DNA of 64,000 nucleotides from Haemonchus contortus (GCA_000469685.2 LS997563.1:9078940-9142939), one strand, 5' to 3'. Positions 47,928-59,317 are shown, counted from the stretch's first letter. Translations and numbers: made by a program. The notes: generated by a model from the sequence alone, not told the origin.

Positions 47928-48316
47928 ACATGCATGTGGAATTTTGCGAACAGGCGAGGCATACTCAGCGGAATCTGTGACATAACTTTGACCTGAGTGG
48001 CGAGCGTAGTAACAACGAGCGACTTTTCCAAAGCGCTGCTTGAACCACACCTTTGAACCCTTTGCTTTTCATCCTTCACTTCTCATATGGCTTTCTTATG
48101 CATATTGAAATACCTGGTCCTTGAGAGTTCATCCGATGAAGAAACATCCCTTTTGTTTCCTGGGAAAGATTTGTGGAATCCAATTGATTTGGTGTTGGGT
48201 CTTGTTTTCAAAACAATCAATTCAGTACATGAATGTCAGTGAGCTGAGCTCCAGATGAAGGCATCGTAAATGGAGACCTTAGTGCTCCGCACTTACGCTA
48301 TATATTCTCATGACAT
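47928..48316 (-). CDS. Three exons of an unidentified gene, continuing toward the MITE at 47.3-47.7 kb
   Basis: Exons 48316-48297 (20 nt, TTATTTGCAG acceptor, GTAAGT donor), 48159-48114 (TCTTTCCCAG, GTATTT) and 48064-47928 (weak acceptor, GTGAGT) join in phase. The encoded sequence includes ETKGMFLHRMNSQGP and SKVWFKQRFGKVARCYYARH and ends near VRKIPHAC. The frame that follows is ambiguous. One continuation, from about 47.82 kb, is purine-first and protein-like (SRADENDVSFEVIHKLLGED) and is interrupted by the MITE at 47689; beyond the MITE the same frame resumes (ISEKTVTVINAEGADGEGD) to a TAG near 47233. Upstream exons were not found. No family is recognised. If the continuation is right, this allele is disrupted. 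Confidence 0.48.
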
Positions 48317-48979
48317 CTGCAAATAAGCTCATTAGAGTAGGAGAGACGCCGAAGACTCAATTAAAATCCGCGTCCGTCAAGTTGAATTAGACTGGCGGTA
48401 TATGGATCAGCTCCGAGAAGGCTCAGGGGAATGGCTCCAACTATTTCTCAGAGTCTGCATGCACATACTACACAGTAATAGGCTGTTCTCCAATACCATC
48501 TAATATATTGGGACTTCCTTCGAATAATCATGAAAATTGCATTAATTCATGGGTTTCGGAGTGCTTGTTCATGCGAATGTACAACTCTCTAAAATTTTTC
48601 TAAATAGTAGGATCTAAGTGGAAGGGAGCTTTCGGTAATAAACGTGGTTATAGGCGCAGCAAAGGCCCTTTCATTATACGGTCTTCTCTATTGGGTATGA
48701 AGCTTTCTACTTTTGGTAATGTTGAACACTGATTACTTTCACAACCAGCAAGGGTGCGAGCGCTACTTCGCGCTTCAACTCTCAGCATATGCTGTATGAG
48801 GGTTCATCTATTGACACCTCAATGTTTCGTAGTTGAACTGGAAGAAGTAGGACTGTGCGACAGAAAAAAATGATTTACGATAGTTAGTTAACGCGGAAAG
48901 GGTTCATTGCCACAGTTACAGCCGCTGAGTTTTCAATTGCGAATAACTCCAGAGTGGAAACTCAGAGCATATCAAATTT

Positions 48980-51874
48980 TTATTGTGTAGATCTCGGTTG
49001 AATTGTTCTATCTTGTGGAGGATGCCATGAAGTAACTTTAGTCGACGTTGGTGTACTCAGCCGTACCAGCACAAGAATAGCCTTTCGAATGTCACTATTG
49101 AAGGCAACGACGATGAATCTGAAAGCAATAAGTTCAGAACATCGGGGGCAAGCAGGATTCAAAATCATGCAAATATACGATCAAGATCTATTGGTATCAA
49201 GTGAGACGGCATACCCTGCTCCAGAATGATTTACTCCCCAGATGAGAGTGGTTGCACAGAATTTCGCCATTCTCCCAGACACAAATAATGCTATCGTATG
49301 AAAGCTGACGACGGTCAGCGAGAATAAAGCAGTTGAGCAGATTGTCTGGAAATTTTTATAGAGCTCAGTAAGTAGTGGAATTCCTTGATCACCATTCATT
49401 TTGAAATCTCTGCAAATCTCTAAAAATCGTGGGAGATTCGAGAGAACCATGACACCTATTTGGGTAACTTTAGTCCTGGTTCGATCACAGTCGCTCTACT
49501 GCCTATGATTACTCAGCTTCCGTAAGGCCCTTAGCCTATGGACTCCGATTTTTCGCCAATTCTAAGTGATGGGCGATCCCGATTTGCTGACAGTTCTTTG
49601 GAAACACCCATTTTCAAAAAGGCAGACAAACCTAGAAAGAAAACGTCAGTACCTGTGCAAAAAATCGTAGATCTTTTTTGAACCGGGATGGAGATGTGCA
49701 TATAAAGTGGGTGTTCCCCTCTCGAATAATCTGAAAAAAAATCAAAATTGACAATGCCTTCGTAACTTCCCCGGACTCTGGAGAGTGAGGCATTCCAAAT
49801 TGAAATATCTTGGGCTGGTCGTTGCTCCGCCGGAGCCGAGACTAGTCGAGCTTGACCCTAATTGTAATATTGGTAGATACGCTCGACTGAGTTAGTCGTC
49901 GGCCAGTGAAAATGCCCGCAAAACAATTTTCTTTTCTCCTGTTTCTGGGGGTGCAGGATACAAACTAATCGTTGAGGTTGTACATCCTTACGCATCTCAC
50001 CCCCAAGCTAAGTTCTATCTATGCTCCACCTGATGAGTGTTCAGTTATGACGCATCCTATACCCTTCATTAGTAGCTATTGAAGTCAATTATGCGTTACT
50101 CGTAGAAAAGAAAGATGCTCGAACTTTCACAGGACGAACTCAGGGTAGAACAGCTGGACCATTGCCAGTGGATACTTCGTAACGCCAAATGAAAGACTGT
50201 ATCGGCACAGCGGTTAGAATTTTTGAAAATTCTTCGAAAGGATGTGCTCCATATTCCCGCTTGGAAAGGACTCTCGGAATAGACTGGCTCGAGGGTCTTC
50301 TACCATGAGCTCGACGGTATGGCAATTGATACAATTGATATGTTTGACTCTGGCATTACCCTTGTATAAATTGAAGACAGATTCAGGTTAAGCGAAAGTT
50401 GATTATAAAATGATAACATGCCAGTTGTATCTTGATCAGCGTAGCCATATCCAGCACGCATGCGATAGTGAATAAAACTATGCTGAACCAGTAATCTACG
50501 TAATCGGACAGAACATGTCCACATTCCGTGTCGCTGAAGGTGAATTGCAAAGAGGTGTGATCGAAAATGAAGTAGCATGGTGCTGAAAGAGAAGTTATAG
50601 AGAAAAAAAGGACTCCAGAGCGCTAGAAATTGTTTGAAGGACATTTCAGTGGTGCATGAATGCGTAAAGAGTTTGCGACAGCAACCCTGTTGCCAGGGAT
50701 TGGTTTCCACTATCGCCTCAGGTTAGACATGGCTCGGGAGATAGACTGTTTGAATTTTCAACATCTGAGATTTTTGTGCACGTTGTTGCCTCCAAAAGGC
50801 CATGAGAACACGGCCATTTCTGGGTGTGGTTGACAATAGGGGCATTTTGTGAAATCTCACTGAGACTTACCTAACGGTACGATCCGATAAAGGTCCACAC
50901 TGTTACCTTGGAGATTAGGGATTCATCCCAGAAGATCTTAGTAATTTTTTTCTATCGTAGATTGTGCATACCACAAAGGGTAGAAGATATGACGTTGATA
51001 GGAAGGCTTGGATATCGGTAAGGCAACTTATATCCAAGAACATACATTCCGGGCTCATATACATTGTACATATTATTTTGTTTTATGAATCACTACTCAC
51101 CGTCAAAATAAATACATCCATACATCAGGCTTGCCAAAAACGACAAAATGATATATAAAATTGTAGAACGGTTTGCAAAAATTGTTGTGTATTTGATTGG
51201 CATAAAGACGCAAACGAAGCGATTCACAGAGAGCAGGAGCATAGACAGGTAAGCACCACATTGAGCAACAAGAGTCATCTGACCTATGGACCGATTCACT
51301 CCAAAAGCACCTGAGAAATCCCTGAAATAGGCATTTTTTGAGATAGTAACATCCAGAACGAGCTCATCCAGATGTACAACTTCCCATGATTATTAGCAAT
51401 GCCATCCCCCAACAACTGAGGTAGATGAGGGTAGGGTTCTTCCCGAGTTCAACTTGAGTTTGGCCATACAGTTTTGGAGGCAACTTCTTATTCTCAAGCG
51501 AAAAAAACGGCACTTACCATATTATACATGGCGCCACCCACAGAAAAAATGCTGAAGTCAGAAAAGCATTAGATAATGTATGAAACGCCGTCAAATAGCC
51601 AAAAGAGGTTTGTAGCACTTTCATCTTCAATATCAAATAAGCACTTGCACCATTCACAAGCACTCCACTGATTCCTAACTGAAAAGGATATTTTTTTAAG
51701 CAGTAGCCACCGAACGACCAAAAAGACACCACCGAATGACAAGTAGCCAAAAGCCACCGAATGACAAGTAGGCGATTGCCGAGAAGTAGGCATGATATTA
51801 AAGATTAACATAGAACTGTTACTCACTAAAGCACAGCTTGCAGCAGCGATTCCATTCTCCACATTTTCACGCAT
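48980..51874 (-). CDS. srx-class chemoreceptor (7TM GPCR), complete gene
   Basis: Nematode-specific seven-helix receptor, expected in cilia of chemosensory neurons. Eight exons give 909 nt (302 residues), a usual srx length: 51874-51827, 51678-51518, 51321-51101, 50899-50881, 50533-50422, 49730-49653, 49345-49215 and 49118-48980. Helix 1-2 carries the family signature (GISGVLVNGASAYLIL, then TSFGYLTAFHTLSNAF). Helix 3 has LLLSVNRFVCVFMPIKYTTI. The loop after helix 4 has ECGHVLSDY. Loop 3 has RFKKDLRFFAQ. Helix 7 has TTLIWGVNHSGAGFIVVAF and NSDIRKA. All phases agree. Odd points: exon 4 is only 19 nt with a weak GTACCG donor, and exon 5 ends at a GC donor (GCATGT) because any GT nearby breaks the frame. 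No stop or frameshift is seen, so it is probably functional. The family call is firm; the individual gene cannot be named. Confidence 0.93.
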
Positions 51875-51879
51875 CGTAT

Positions 51880-52490
51880 ACGAGGAACCTAAAGTACTGT
51901 CTACTCAACATATGCATCAAGTAATAGTTTAAGATAGAAATATGTAAACTGCAGATATCGGTCAATGGCTTTGAAGCAAACGCTGTGCGTTTTCAAGAAA
52001 TAGAAGCAGTAAGCAGTAAATCTAAGAGGTTACTTGCTAGTCAAGATATTCGGTAATCTTTGAACCTACTGAACTTGATTGACCAGGTAGAGGAACCAAG
52101 AGAGGAAAGCACGATCAAAAAATTTCAACTCGCGGTACCTCTACGCGCTATAGTGAATGCTGGCGAGTCTTATTTACAGTTTTGCGCCGTGCATTTGACA
52201 TCTCACACAATTAGTTGTGGCTTTGAAGGCTACTTATGAAACGAATAGCCAATGATTTTGTGGGTGCGAATGAACATTTCCTATTCAAAACAAAAGGCCT
52301 TCACGATTCCAAAAACTCTATTCCAAAAAAAGCAGGAGCCGTCTTGAACTCAACAAAATATCGATAACTATCTTTATTCACTAATTAGGGCTCGTGGCGG
52401 TTGTGCCGTTTCCATTATTCCCATCATCGTGTTTGCGGCGCTAATACTCTATTTTAGAGCGAATTTGTATAATGGACGAAACTCGAGAAG
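51880..52490. promoter_or_regulatory. Upstream region of the srx gene
   Basis: No ORF or repeat is supported. A possible acceptor (GTACTTTAG) lies 16 bases before the srx ATG and may be the spliced-leader site. No specific binding motif was recognised. Confidence 0.3.
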
Positions 52491-52497
52491 ATAAAAT

Positions 52498-52805
52498 TTG
52501 GATATGGATGAGAGCGAAGGTAGCCAGATGAGAGTATCAAAAATGGAATACACATCCCTGGAGAATAAAGCTCTTAAGAACAGCAAGAACGTCTCATGCA
52601 GGTGCAACAGAATTCAAAGTGGGTGGATCAGATACTTTTTGTGTGCAGCAAGTATTCAATGGTGTCAGAAGGAGCCAAGGTAATGAAGGGAATACTATCA
52701 GATACGAGTAATGAAATTGTCAAGTTCTCAACTAGCTCAGCGAGACGCAAGCTCGGTCTCCAAACATCTCGGTTCTGCCTCAGAACGCGTCATTTATGCC
52801 GATGA
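52498..52805 (+). pseudogene. Two adjacent protein-like frames in different phases, possible decayed gene
   Basis: A plus frame from 52498 (MDMDESEGSQMRVSKMEYTS and on to about 52595) gives way, without splice sites, to another frame from 52596 (QNSKWVDQILFVCSKYSMV, then GILSDTSNEIVKFS) ending at TGA in 52803-52805. Both show purine-first codons. This pattern fits one coding region with a frameshift. Alternatively GTGCAA near 52596 or GTAATG near 52681 are donors of a live gene. No family is recognised. Confidence 0.33.
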
Positions 52806-53001
52806 ATACAGCTAATTCAGTGGAAGTTATCTCACAATGACATTTGGTTTGTTGTTGAGATTGAACAGTGATGCCCTGATAACTTTTGAGCACTTACGTT
52901 ACCTCACAATCTACAGGCACCACGGTTCACCAGTATTTTCAGTTGAAGACCGTAATAATGCCACGACTAAGATTTCCCTCTAGTTTCCTGAGTTCGCAAA
53001 A

Positions 53002-53056
53002 ATGTTGTATAATTCAAACATGTTGTATAATTCAAATTCAACATGTTGTATAATTC
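53002..53056 (+). repeat. Short tandem repeat, three units of ATGTTGTATAATTCA
   Basis: Three copies of ATGTTGTATAATTCA with spacers of 3 and 8 bases. AT-rich; no evident function. Confidence 0.75.
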
Positions 53057-53103
53057 ATTGGGCGTCAAAATTCCATAGGTGGAAGCAATTTAGTCTTCTA
53101 ATT

Positions 53104-53120
53104 CCCCCCCCCCCCCCCCT
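53104..53120. repeat. Poly-C tract, about 16 bases
   Basis: Second long C homopolymer in the window, just downstream of the short tandem repeat. Exact length is uncertain in this kind of tract. Confidence 0.75.
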
Positions 53121-53517
53121 TTTGTCATTCTCGTCATTGTCATTGCCATTTCACCGTCATTTATCATTCTGAGGAAAATCGCTCATGAGCAATGGTACTA
53201 GGGTCATACCTTTCGGAGTCAGCCTCTGGCTCGAACCCTGCTCCTCGAGTTCGTGTCTTATGCCCTGCTCTCCTATCCCTATCAATTGCCCTGGTCTCCC
53301 TACCGTATGATCCTAGTCTGCAGCCTCGAATTCGAATAAGGTTTCCATTCCTACCTATTCTCTTGGCGGTACCCACTACCAGCTTTCTGGCATGGCATTG
53401 TGACTATGGCTCGCGGCTCAGAAACGATTTTCCTGTACAGATATAAACGATGATGAAAACTCAGAAAATGAAACATAAAACGGCTCTTGTCTCAGAGCAT
53501 TTGCCCATGCTTGAATC

Positions 53518-53893
53518 ATGGGTTTAGAAGAAGAAGAGAAGAGAGTTGTTTGTTCGGATTTGAAAACAGTTATCATAACAGTGGTGAGTTGCTACACAGT
53601 CACCATGAACAATGAATTCTCATGGGAAATCATGAGTGGCTAACAAATCTGCCAGAGCAATGAAAACACAGTTCTCAGATGAGCTCGGAAAAAACTTTTT
53701 GACTTCACTTCTGCCGCTGTTCGAACAAATTCAGAAAGGTGCGTTGGCTGCTCCTATCCAAGAAGGTAAAAATTACGGAAAGCACAAAAAAACCATCAAA
53801 GAAAACAAGAGATGCTCGCCTGGCACATTATTTTCAAGTTTAACGTTCACGCTTCATTGGGTGTTGTTCTTCCAAGGAATTTTTTCTGGGTGA
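53518..53893 (+). pseudogene. Two adjacent coding-like frames, possible exon pair or decayed gene
   Basis: From the ATG at 53518 one frame reads MGLEEEEKRVVCSDLKTVII to a GTGAGT donor at 53584 (or on to TAA near 53643). A second frame from 53636 reads RAMKTQFSDELGKNFLTSLL and GALAAPIQEGKNYGKHKKT to a stop at 53893. The phases do not match any acceptor between them, so this is either a frameshifted relic or a gene whose intermediate splice is not visible. No family is recognised. Confidence 0.33.
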
Positions 53894-54358
53894 AACTACA
53901 GCAAGGTTTGATTTTTCAAGCTTTCGTATGGAGCGAATCGATTGTACGAAGCAAGGAAGTGGTCTTACATGGAAGCCGGATCAAGATCAACGTACGCTAA
54001 AACGTGTTGTCACCCCTACCGGACCTCTTTCTGATACGGTGACCTAGAGCTGCCTTCAAGTACCGAACATTTTGGATTGGAACTGGGATACGTTGCACTC
54101 AAGAGTGAGAATTAAGTGCAGGAAAATCGTTAGAACGAGCTTCTCAGTTGATGACTAAGCCTATGATATTACGTGTGAAGTGAAGGCATTACGCACGCCA
54201 TAATTAAAGTAACTATGCAGTTACCGATCACATTAGGCGGCGCTTTTCAATAAGACCTCTATTATATTTACGAGATAGGAATCAGAAAATATTTCAGTTC
54301 CTGATGAAGATTTAGTCTGTCGACATTTCCATTTTGTAAAAAAAACTCTCATTTCCTA

Positions 54359-54817
54359 TTGATTTCCGAAGTTTCGAGGTCCCATCCTTTTCTCAAAGGA
54401 TGGGCTTGTCAGAGGAAATGGTTATATGATTGTAGCTATTATATGAATTATCATAACCATCCGTTTTTGCGTGGAAAACTTTGCGAGTATGCAAAAACTG
54501 AAGGTAGCTTTGGGTATGTGATTGTACCGAGAATACTGGAATTTCAGACGTTGTCTTGCGTCCTGGAACTGCCAGAGAAGCATAGCCGTCTCACTGTTGG
54601 TGGAAGCCCGTATGCATCTAACGAGCTAAATCAACAAGCAAGAAAGATACCAGAAAAAGGAACTGGAACTTGCAAATTTGTTTGCTTTTTGTTTTCATAT
54701 GCTGCTTTGCAAAAACACATGCCCAGGCAACCTGATGTCTCTCTAATTAGTCATTTGCTGATATTGCTTGAAGCTTGTCAAATCACCTGCATCTGTTGTG
54801 AATATGAGTTTCACTAA
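54359..54817 (+). CDS. 152-codon ORF, hypothetical; may hold a spliced exon
   Basis: The second-longest uninterrupted frame in the window. Part of it follows a good acceptor (ACTGGAATTTCAG near 54548), after which the frame encodes LELPEKHSRLTVGGSPYASN and ELNQQARKIPEKGTGTC. A donor-like GTAGCT near 54500 suggests the ORF may really be two exons joined in another phase. The C-terminal part is Leu/Cys-rich. No domain is recognised. Confidence 0.38.
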   Translation: MISEVSRSHPFLKGWACQRKWLYDCSYYMNYHNHPFLRGKLCEYAKTEGSFGYVIVPRILEFQTLSCVLELPEKHSRLTVGGSPYASNELNQQARKIPEKGTGTCKFVCFLFSYAALQKHMPRQPDVSLISHLLILLEACQITCICCEYEFH

Positions 54818-55455
54818 TCGAATCTTGTCGTCACTATTTGGAGCTGATTATCCTAACACAACATAACAAATAGATGCAGAATAGTGATCATTTTCTGCCT
54901 CTGCCTCCACAACACGTCCGTTTGTAGGCGGAGCTCAATCGGGAATGGCACCGCTGCAGGGTAATTTCTCATTCAAAAGGAATCTATGCAGCAGTTATCA
55001 CTTGACTGTCTCGAGAGGAGCTCTACATCGGAGTTTTACCGACATAAAGTGCAAAAGTATAAACTCATCGAATTTACAACAACACCCACTGGGTCGTGTA
55101 ATGACAACTGGCTACACATTGGTGAACCACAGAAAAACTACCTACTAGCAATTCGTTCTTGGTGAAGCCTCAGTGATTTTTTGCACAGGCCCTTCGCTCC
55201 CCTTTTGGAACCGAATGGCTTCGTTATCAGTAGTTTTAAAGGAAATGAGTCTTTCTTGCCATTAGTCTATCTCCTTTCAAATGCACCCACGCATTTTGGT
55301 TGCTTTGTAGCATACCCTAATTACTACCTACTTGTTTGTTCACTATAAGGAATCTGACTGTAACGATGCAGGTGCTGCTGATCACAAATTGTTTTTCTCC
55401 ACGACACACCAGCTACAGCTGATCATAGCTAACATTATTTTCCACAACTTTGCAG

Positions 55456-56087
55456 ACGAGCGACTTTCATTTGGAAAACATTCCCAGTGCTGGGAGATGT
55501 AAAGGGAGACAATTATCCCAAAAGCTCGAGCGGATCAATTCAAATCTATTTATCAAAAGTTTATTCGCAATTTAAGACGCTTATTAACTCGTATTGAATG
55601 AATATCATAGTCAAATTCTTTGTGTCGCTTTGTTCCCACTCAATCACTTGCCCGTCATGGCCTGTGCACCAAATCTCGACTGTGTACTTTGCTCATCCAA
55701 GATCATTTCCTAAACAAAAATTCTTTCCAGCGAGAATTCAAAACGAAAAGCTGAACAAAAATTAGAACTGTGGCGAGTAGAAGAGAAGCAAGCACACGAG
55801 GATCTTATGGTGAGCTCCTTACTGTTGCCATCCGAAAAAGTAATGAATGGGAACTTGTGATTTCATCTACGCCTACAAATGTTCGAATAACTTGTTATGG
55901 AAACGGAATTTTGGTACGAAAACCTGGTTCTTACAGTATACTGAGTGTGGGTCCTGACTTGAGCGCCTGGTGGCGACGCAACACATACAAGGGACCTCCT
56001 TATCACCTTGGGTGTAGGTGCTTCTCCCCAAAAATCGCATCGCGCTCGCCGTACCCGAACGTGGTCTCACCCTGTGAGGGTGAGGGA
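55456..56087 (+). CDS. Coiled-coil-like exons of an unidentified gene
   Basis: The best exon is 55731-55809 (acceptor ATTCTTTCCAG, donor GTGAGC), open in one frame and encoding ENSKRKAEQKLELWRVEEKQ followed by AHEDLM, a charged helix typical of coiled coils. It joins in phase to a 43-nt exon at 55456-55498 (acceptor ACTTTGCAG). A possible terminal exon 56028-56087, with a weak GGTGTAG acceptor, would add LPKNRIALAVPERGLTL and TGA. An ORF of 149 codons that overlaps from 55770 in another frame is probably spurious. Upstream exons are unknown and no family is recognised. Confidence 0.42.
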
Positions 56088-56089
56088 TC

Positions 56090-57350
56090 AGATCGCAGTT
56101 ACGGTAGCCACCGCCAAACCTCTGCCGCTCGCCTTGAATATATCGGGGATTCGAGGAGGAGTTATCAGCCCATCATCCTCATGTGGCCTTGTATATGGCA
56201 TTTTTCATTGGTCTTATAAGTCTCAGAATAGAAATACATCCTACAAAATGACGTACCATCTCTATCAACTCCGTTTCGTGATTTCCTTTTGGTGCACGAG
56301 GTAGCTTTAGTGTTTGTTTTAGTGAAGGTATTGTCTGCTCAGTTTGACTAAATAGTAATTCTATTAATTTGCTTGATTAAACAGTCCAGTGGAAAACATA
56401 AGTGATTACCAGGTTTGTTTTTCAGTTTGAGTCTTCTTTTGTCGAGCTTTTTCTTTTTGTGCTTCCTGAAAAGATGACGCAATGTTGACACGCTATTGCA
56501 AACAAGATTTTAATTCAACATTTTTTACTCAGGCATTTCGTAGTTTCATGGACGGTCTGGAAGGCTCGGCAACCTAGTGGGTAACTTTTCCCAATTACTT
56601 TCGCTCAAACCAATCTGAGTTTTCCATTTGGAAAAACGAATCACTTAGGTAGATGAATATGTTGATCATTAAGGAACGTTCACTGACAATTTGGTACTAC
56701 AGTTTATGTACTGGTACGGGACTTTGGCCCCAAGGGCTGATGTGCGGCTCGATCAACGGCCTTGAAACGAGGCTCAAGAACTGCCAATAGATCTGCTGCT
56801 ATTGAAGGCCTACTCTCAAATATCGTCAGTAGTTATACCCATCCACAACAACGGAGGCCGCCCTATTCGACCTTCAGTCCCTTATTACACCCCAATTCTT
56901 GCCCCTTCTGCGGCAACTGGGTCTTCCTAACCATATAGCAACCATTCATTCAGCCTTTGTGCTAACCTTGTGCTAACCCTCATAAGCACCCAAATTTTTA
57001 TTTCCTCAGTGCCGAGTTTCTTCAGTGTATATTTGCCATTGTAGGATATATTTTGCAGTTTTAGAACTTTGAAAAAAAAGAACCTCGCTCGGTGGAGATT
57101 GAGAGTCCTGTGTTTTTGAGACTACTCCACGATTCTTGCCATGTGATGGTGGATGAGCACTATCCTCACACTGTAACATCAGTCTTTTTTGACATAGCGG
57201 AACTCAAAACTGCCTTATCTAAGAGGGATTAATTATTCAGGCGGAAACCCTCGTCCTGCGGACTGATGATGATAAAGGGAAAGTACTTCGATCACACGTA
57301 GAGTGAATGAGTTCTTAAGCAGTCCCTTCAACAGTACGACCTTCCAGGTA
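56090..57350. other. No convincing gene
   Basis: A plus frame to 56304 is open but lacks splice support. The rest holds no ORF of note and no repeat until the MITE at 57356. Confidence 0.3.
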
Positions 57351-57355
57351 TTGCA

Positions 57356-57742
57356 GGGTAACGGAACTTCTCCCCTATTGCGGCATTCTCCCCTGCGGCA
57401 TGCGGCAAATGTCACTGCAATTACCGTACTCACCACGCCTCCCGCCAATCGATAGGACGCGATATTTTTCCTTGACTGGCTTGCTTTTTCATTGGATTTT
57501 ATCGTTTTTTCTTCTGTTTCGTTTTAGTTTTCATGTATATTAGACTTGATTAATAAAAGGACTCCTCCTATATAAGCGACGATCAGGATCGCATTGGAAC
57601 TGAAGAGAGCGGCCGGCCAATTCAAATGTTCAAAGGACTCCCCACCTCACAAATTGCGCGCTCCAATCTTCCATAGCAACCCTGCGATAGGCGGCGGGTG
57701 CGGTGTGTGCGACGCCGTGTTAGGGGAGAAGTTCCCGGACCC
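57356..57742 (-). mobile_element. Mutator-like MITE, copy 2 (inverted relative to copy 1)
   Basis: A 387-bp copy of the element at 47312, in opposite orientation and with small indels and substitutions. Ends are GGGTAACGGAACTTCTCC and the complement of GGGTCCGGGAACTTCTCC. Flanks AGGTATTGCA and AGGTAATGCA form a 10-bp target duplication with one mismatch. No transposase is present. The two copies share internal blocks such as GAGAGCGGCCGGCCAA and TTCCTTGACTGGCTTGC. Confidence 0.85.
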
Positions 57743-57886
57743 AGGTAATGCATAGCAAGGAGCAAAAGACAATGCTCATCAAAGCAAAGATGACTTGCGT
57801 TTGACAGCATCATAAGGGATGCGCATCACATAAGGGGCGGTATTCCCATGTTCTGTTCTCAACGCTCAAGAGGGGTGTATTGTCAG

Positions 57887-58080
57887 AAGGTAGTTCATTT
57901 GGAGTAGGAAAATATGGGAGACGGGCAGTAGAAGATGGGCAATCAATCCGCCGCACGCGGCTGTCGCGGACCATTTGCCTCGCTATAACAGTTCTAGCGT
58001 ACTTCATACAACTCAATAGCTATGCGATTAATACTTTTGGCATGATTCTACTGTTAGTTCTTTTGTTCCTAAATTTCTGA
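57887..58080 (+). CDS. Candidate terminal exon with C-terminal hydrophobic segments
   Basis: After a good acceptor (GTGTATTGTCAG) a frame of 64 codons runs to TGA. It encodes GSSFGVGKYGRRAVEDGQSI, a basic stretch, then two hydrophobic runs (TICLAITVLAYFIQL and TFGMILLLVLLFLNF) ending the protein. This could be the membrane end of an upstream plus-strand gene; none was found. It is convergent with the minus gene ending at 58425. The family is unknown. Confidence 0.4.
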
Positions 58081-58424
58081 ACGGAACTGACGCGCGCGGC
58101 GTCTCTCTCGCCGCGATGCGACAATTTCGTTCCCACTGCACCACATCCAGAAAACATTCTTACTATTGATTGGAAATGCCTGCCTTTCGAGGTCTTCTTT
58201 CTAGTTAGGTATCTTATAAAGCTGTTATAACCTGGGAAAGAGGAGACCTAAGCAACTCGCATAAAGTACTGATTATCGACCATTTTTTGACGCTTTTCAT
58301 CTGAGCAGACTGTGAGTTTCCCGATTTTCTGGACTTTTGATGGTTACACATACGAGTTCCCATACGGTTACAGCACGCCCCAGTGTCCGTAGGCTTTGGT
58401 TGCATACGCGGGCCCGGATAACGG

Positions 58425-59317
58425 CTAGATGACAACGGCGGCATCTGATGACCTACTGGGGACATAGTGAATCTAGCAGTATGAATCAGCCATAGCCAAA
58501 TATCTTGCTTTTCCGTGATGACCAAACAGAAAAGGTACCTGGGTAGCTTGCAACCTGCTGTCCACGAGAGACTCAACTGTTTCGGCTTTTGTTTTTTTCT
58601 GAACGCATCAGTTGACATCACATCCATACAATTTGCAGTAACTAGTGTACCCTTTTGCTTTTGCTCTTGCTTTTTCTGGCCAATTTCATTACTTTTTTTC
58701 GCATACAACACAAAAACATTAGATTCCATAATTGAAGCAGTGGTACAAGATAGAAGACGGCGCAGATCAATATCAATAAACCATTCGTGAACTGAAAAAC
58801 CATGTTTGACATCGGTAGGTTTTGGCAGATGATGGTTTGCGTCACAAAGAAGAGTGTTACCTCATTGGCACCTATCATGAGTACGGGTAGACTAAAAATG
58901 AGCCACCCTTCAGAATTCCAGGCGTTAAGGTAAAGACTGACTGTACTGATATGAAGTTCATGGCTATTTTCATTTGTAGCTCCCGGGGCTGAGCGCTTGA
59001 GAGCTTGTTCATTTTTAATTTGAAGCTCTTCGCTAATGGTCGTTCCATACAATACGGAGCGTTCACAGTTAGCGTCGCCCGCAATGTTGAGACATCGCGA
59101 ATTTTTCCAAAACACGACACATTGACCACAAAATCATAGGATTCAATCAATTCGCATCCTGTTCGCTACGTGAATTCATAATTCATCTATTATTCCGTCT
59201 AGCTGATAAACTGTCGTTGAATGAGCTGCCAAAGCGACTGCATTATTTCTCGAAAATTTTGTTCACATGAACCTGAAGTATTCGAAAACATGCGATGATA
59301 AAGATAATCGTATCCAT
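58425..59317 (-). CDS. Small single-pass membrane protein, complete gene, unidentified family
   Basis: Exons 59317-59273 (or -59267), 59165-59051, 58988-58861, 58791-58651, 58598-58555 and 58455-58425 join in phase and give 167-169 residues. Introns are about 61-100 nt. The start MDTIIFIIACFRILQ is a likely signal peptide. An ectodomain of about 80 residues follows, with CELIESYDFVVNVSCFGKIR and LRATLTVNAPY. Then come a hydrophobic run (GWLIFSLPVLMIG) and a clear helix (LLILICAVFYLVPLLQL). The tail is very basic (KVMKLARKSKSKSKRKKTK), becomes acidic, and ends DAAVVI, which could bind a PDZ domain. Acceptor GTAG before exon 2 is weak. I do not recognise the family. It is divergent from the plus gene whose ATG is at 59375. 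Confidence 0.65.

Noticed and set aside
53164..53376. tRNA-like GGGTTCGAGCC on the minus strand
   Set aside because: The flanking bases do not pair as a T-arm and no cloverleaf can be drawn.
55770..56219. 149-codon plus ORF
   Set aside because: It overlaps, in another frame, a well-bounded exon (55731-55809) and has no domain.
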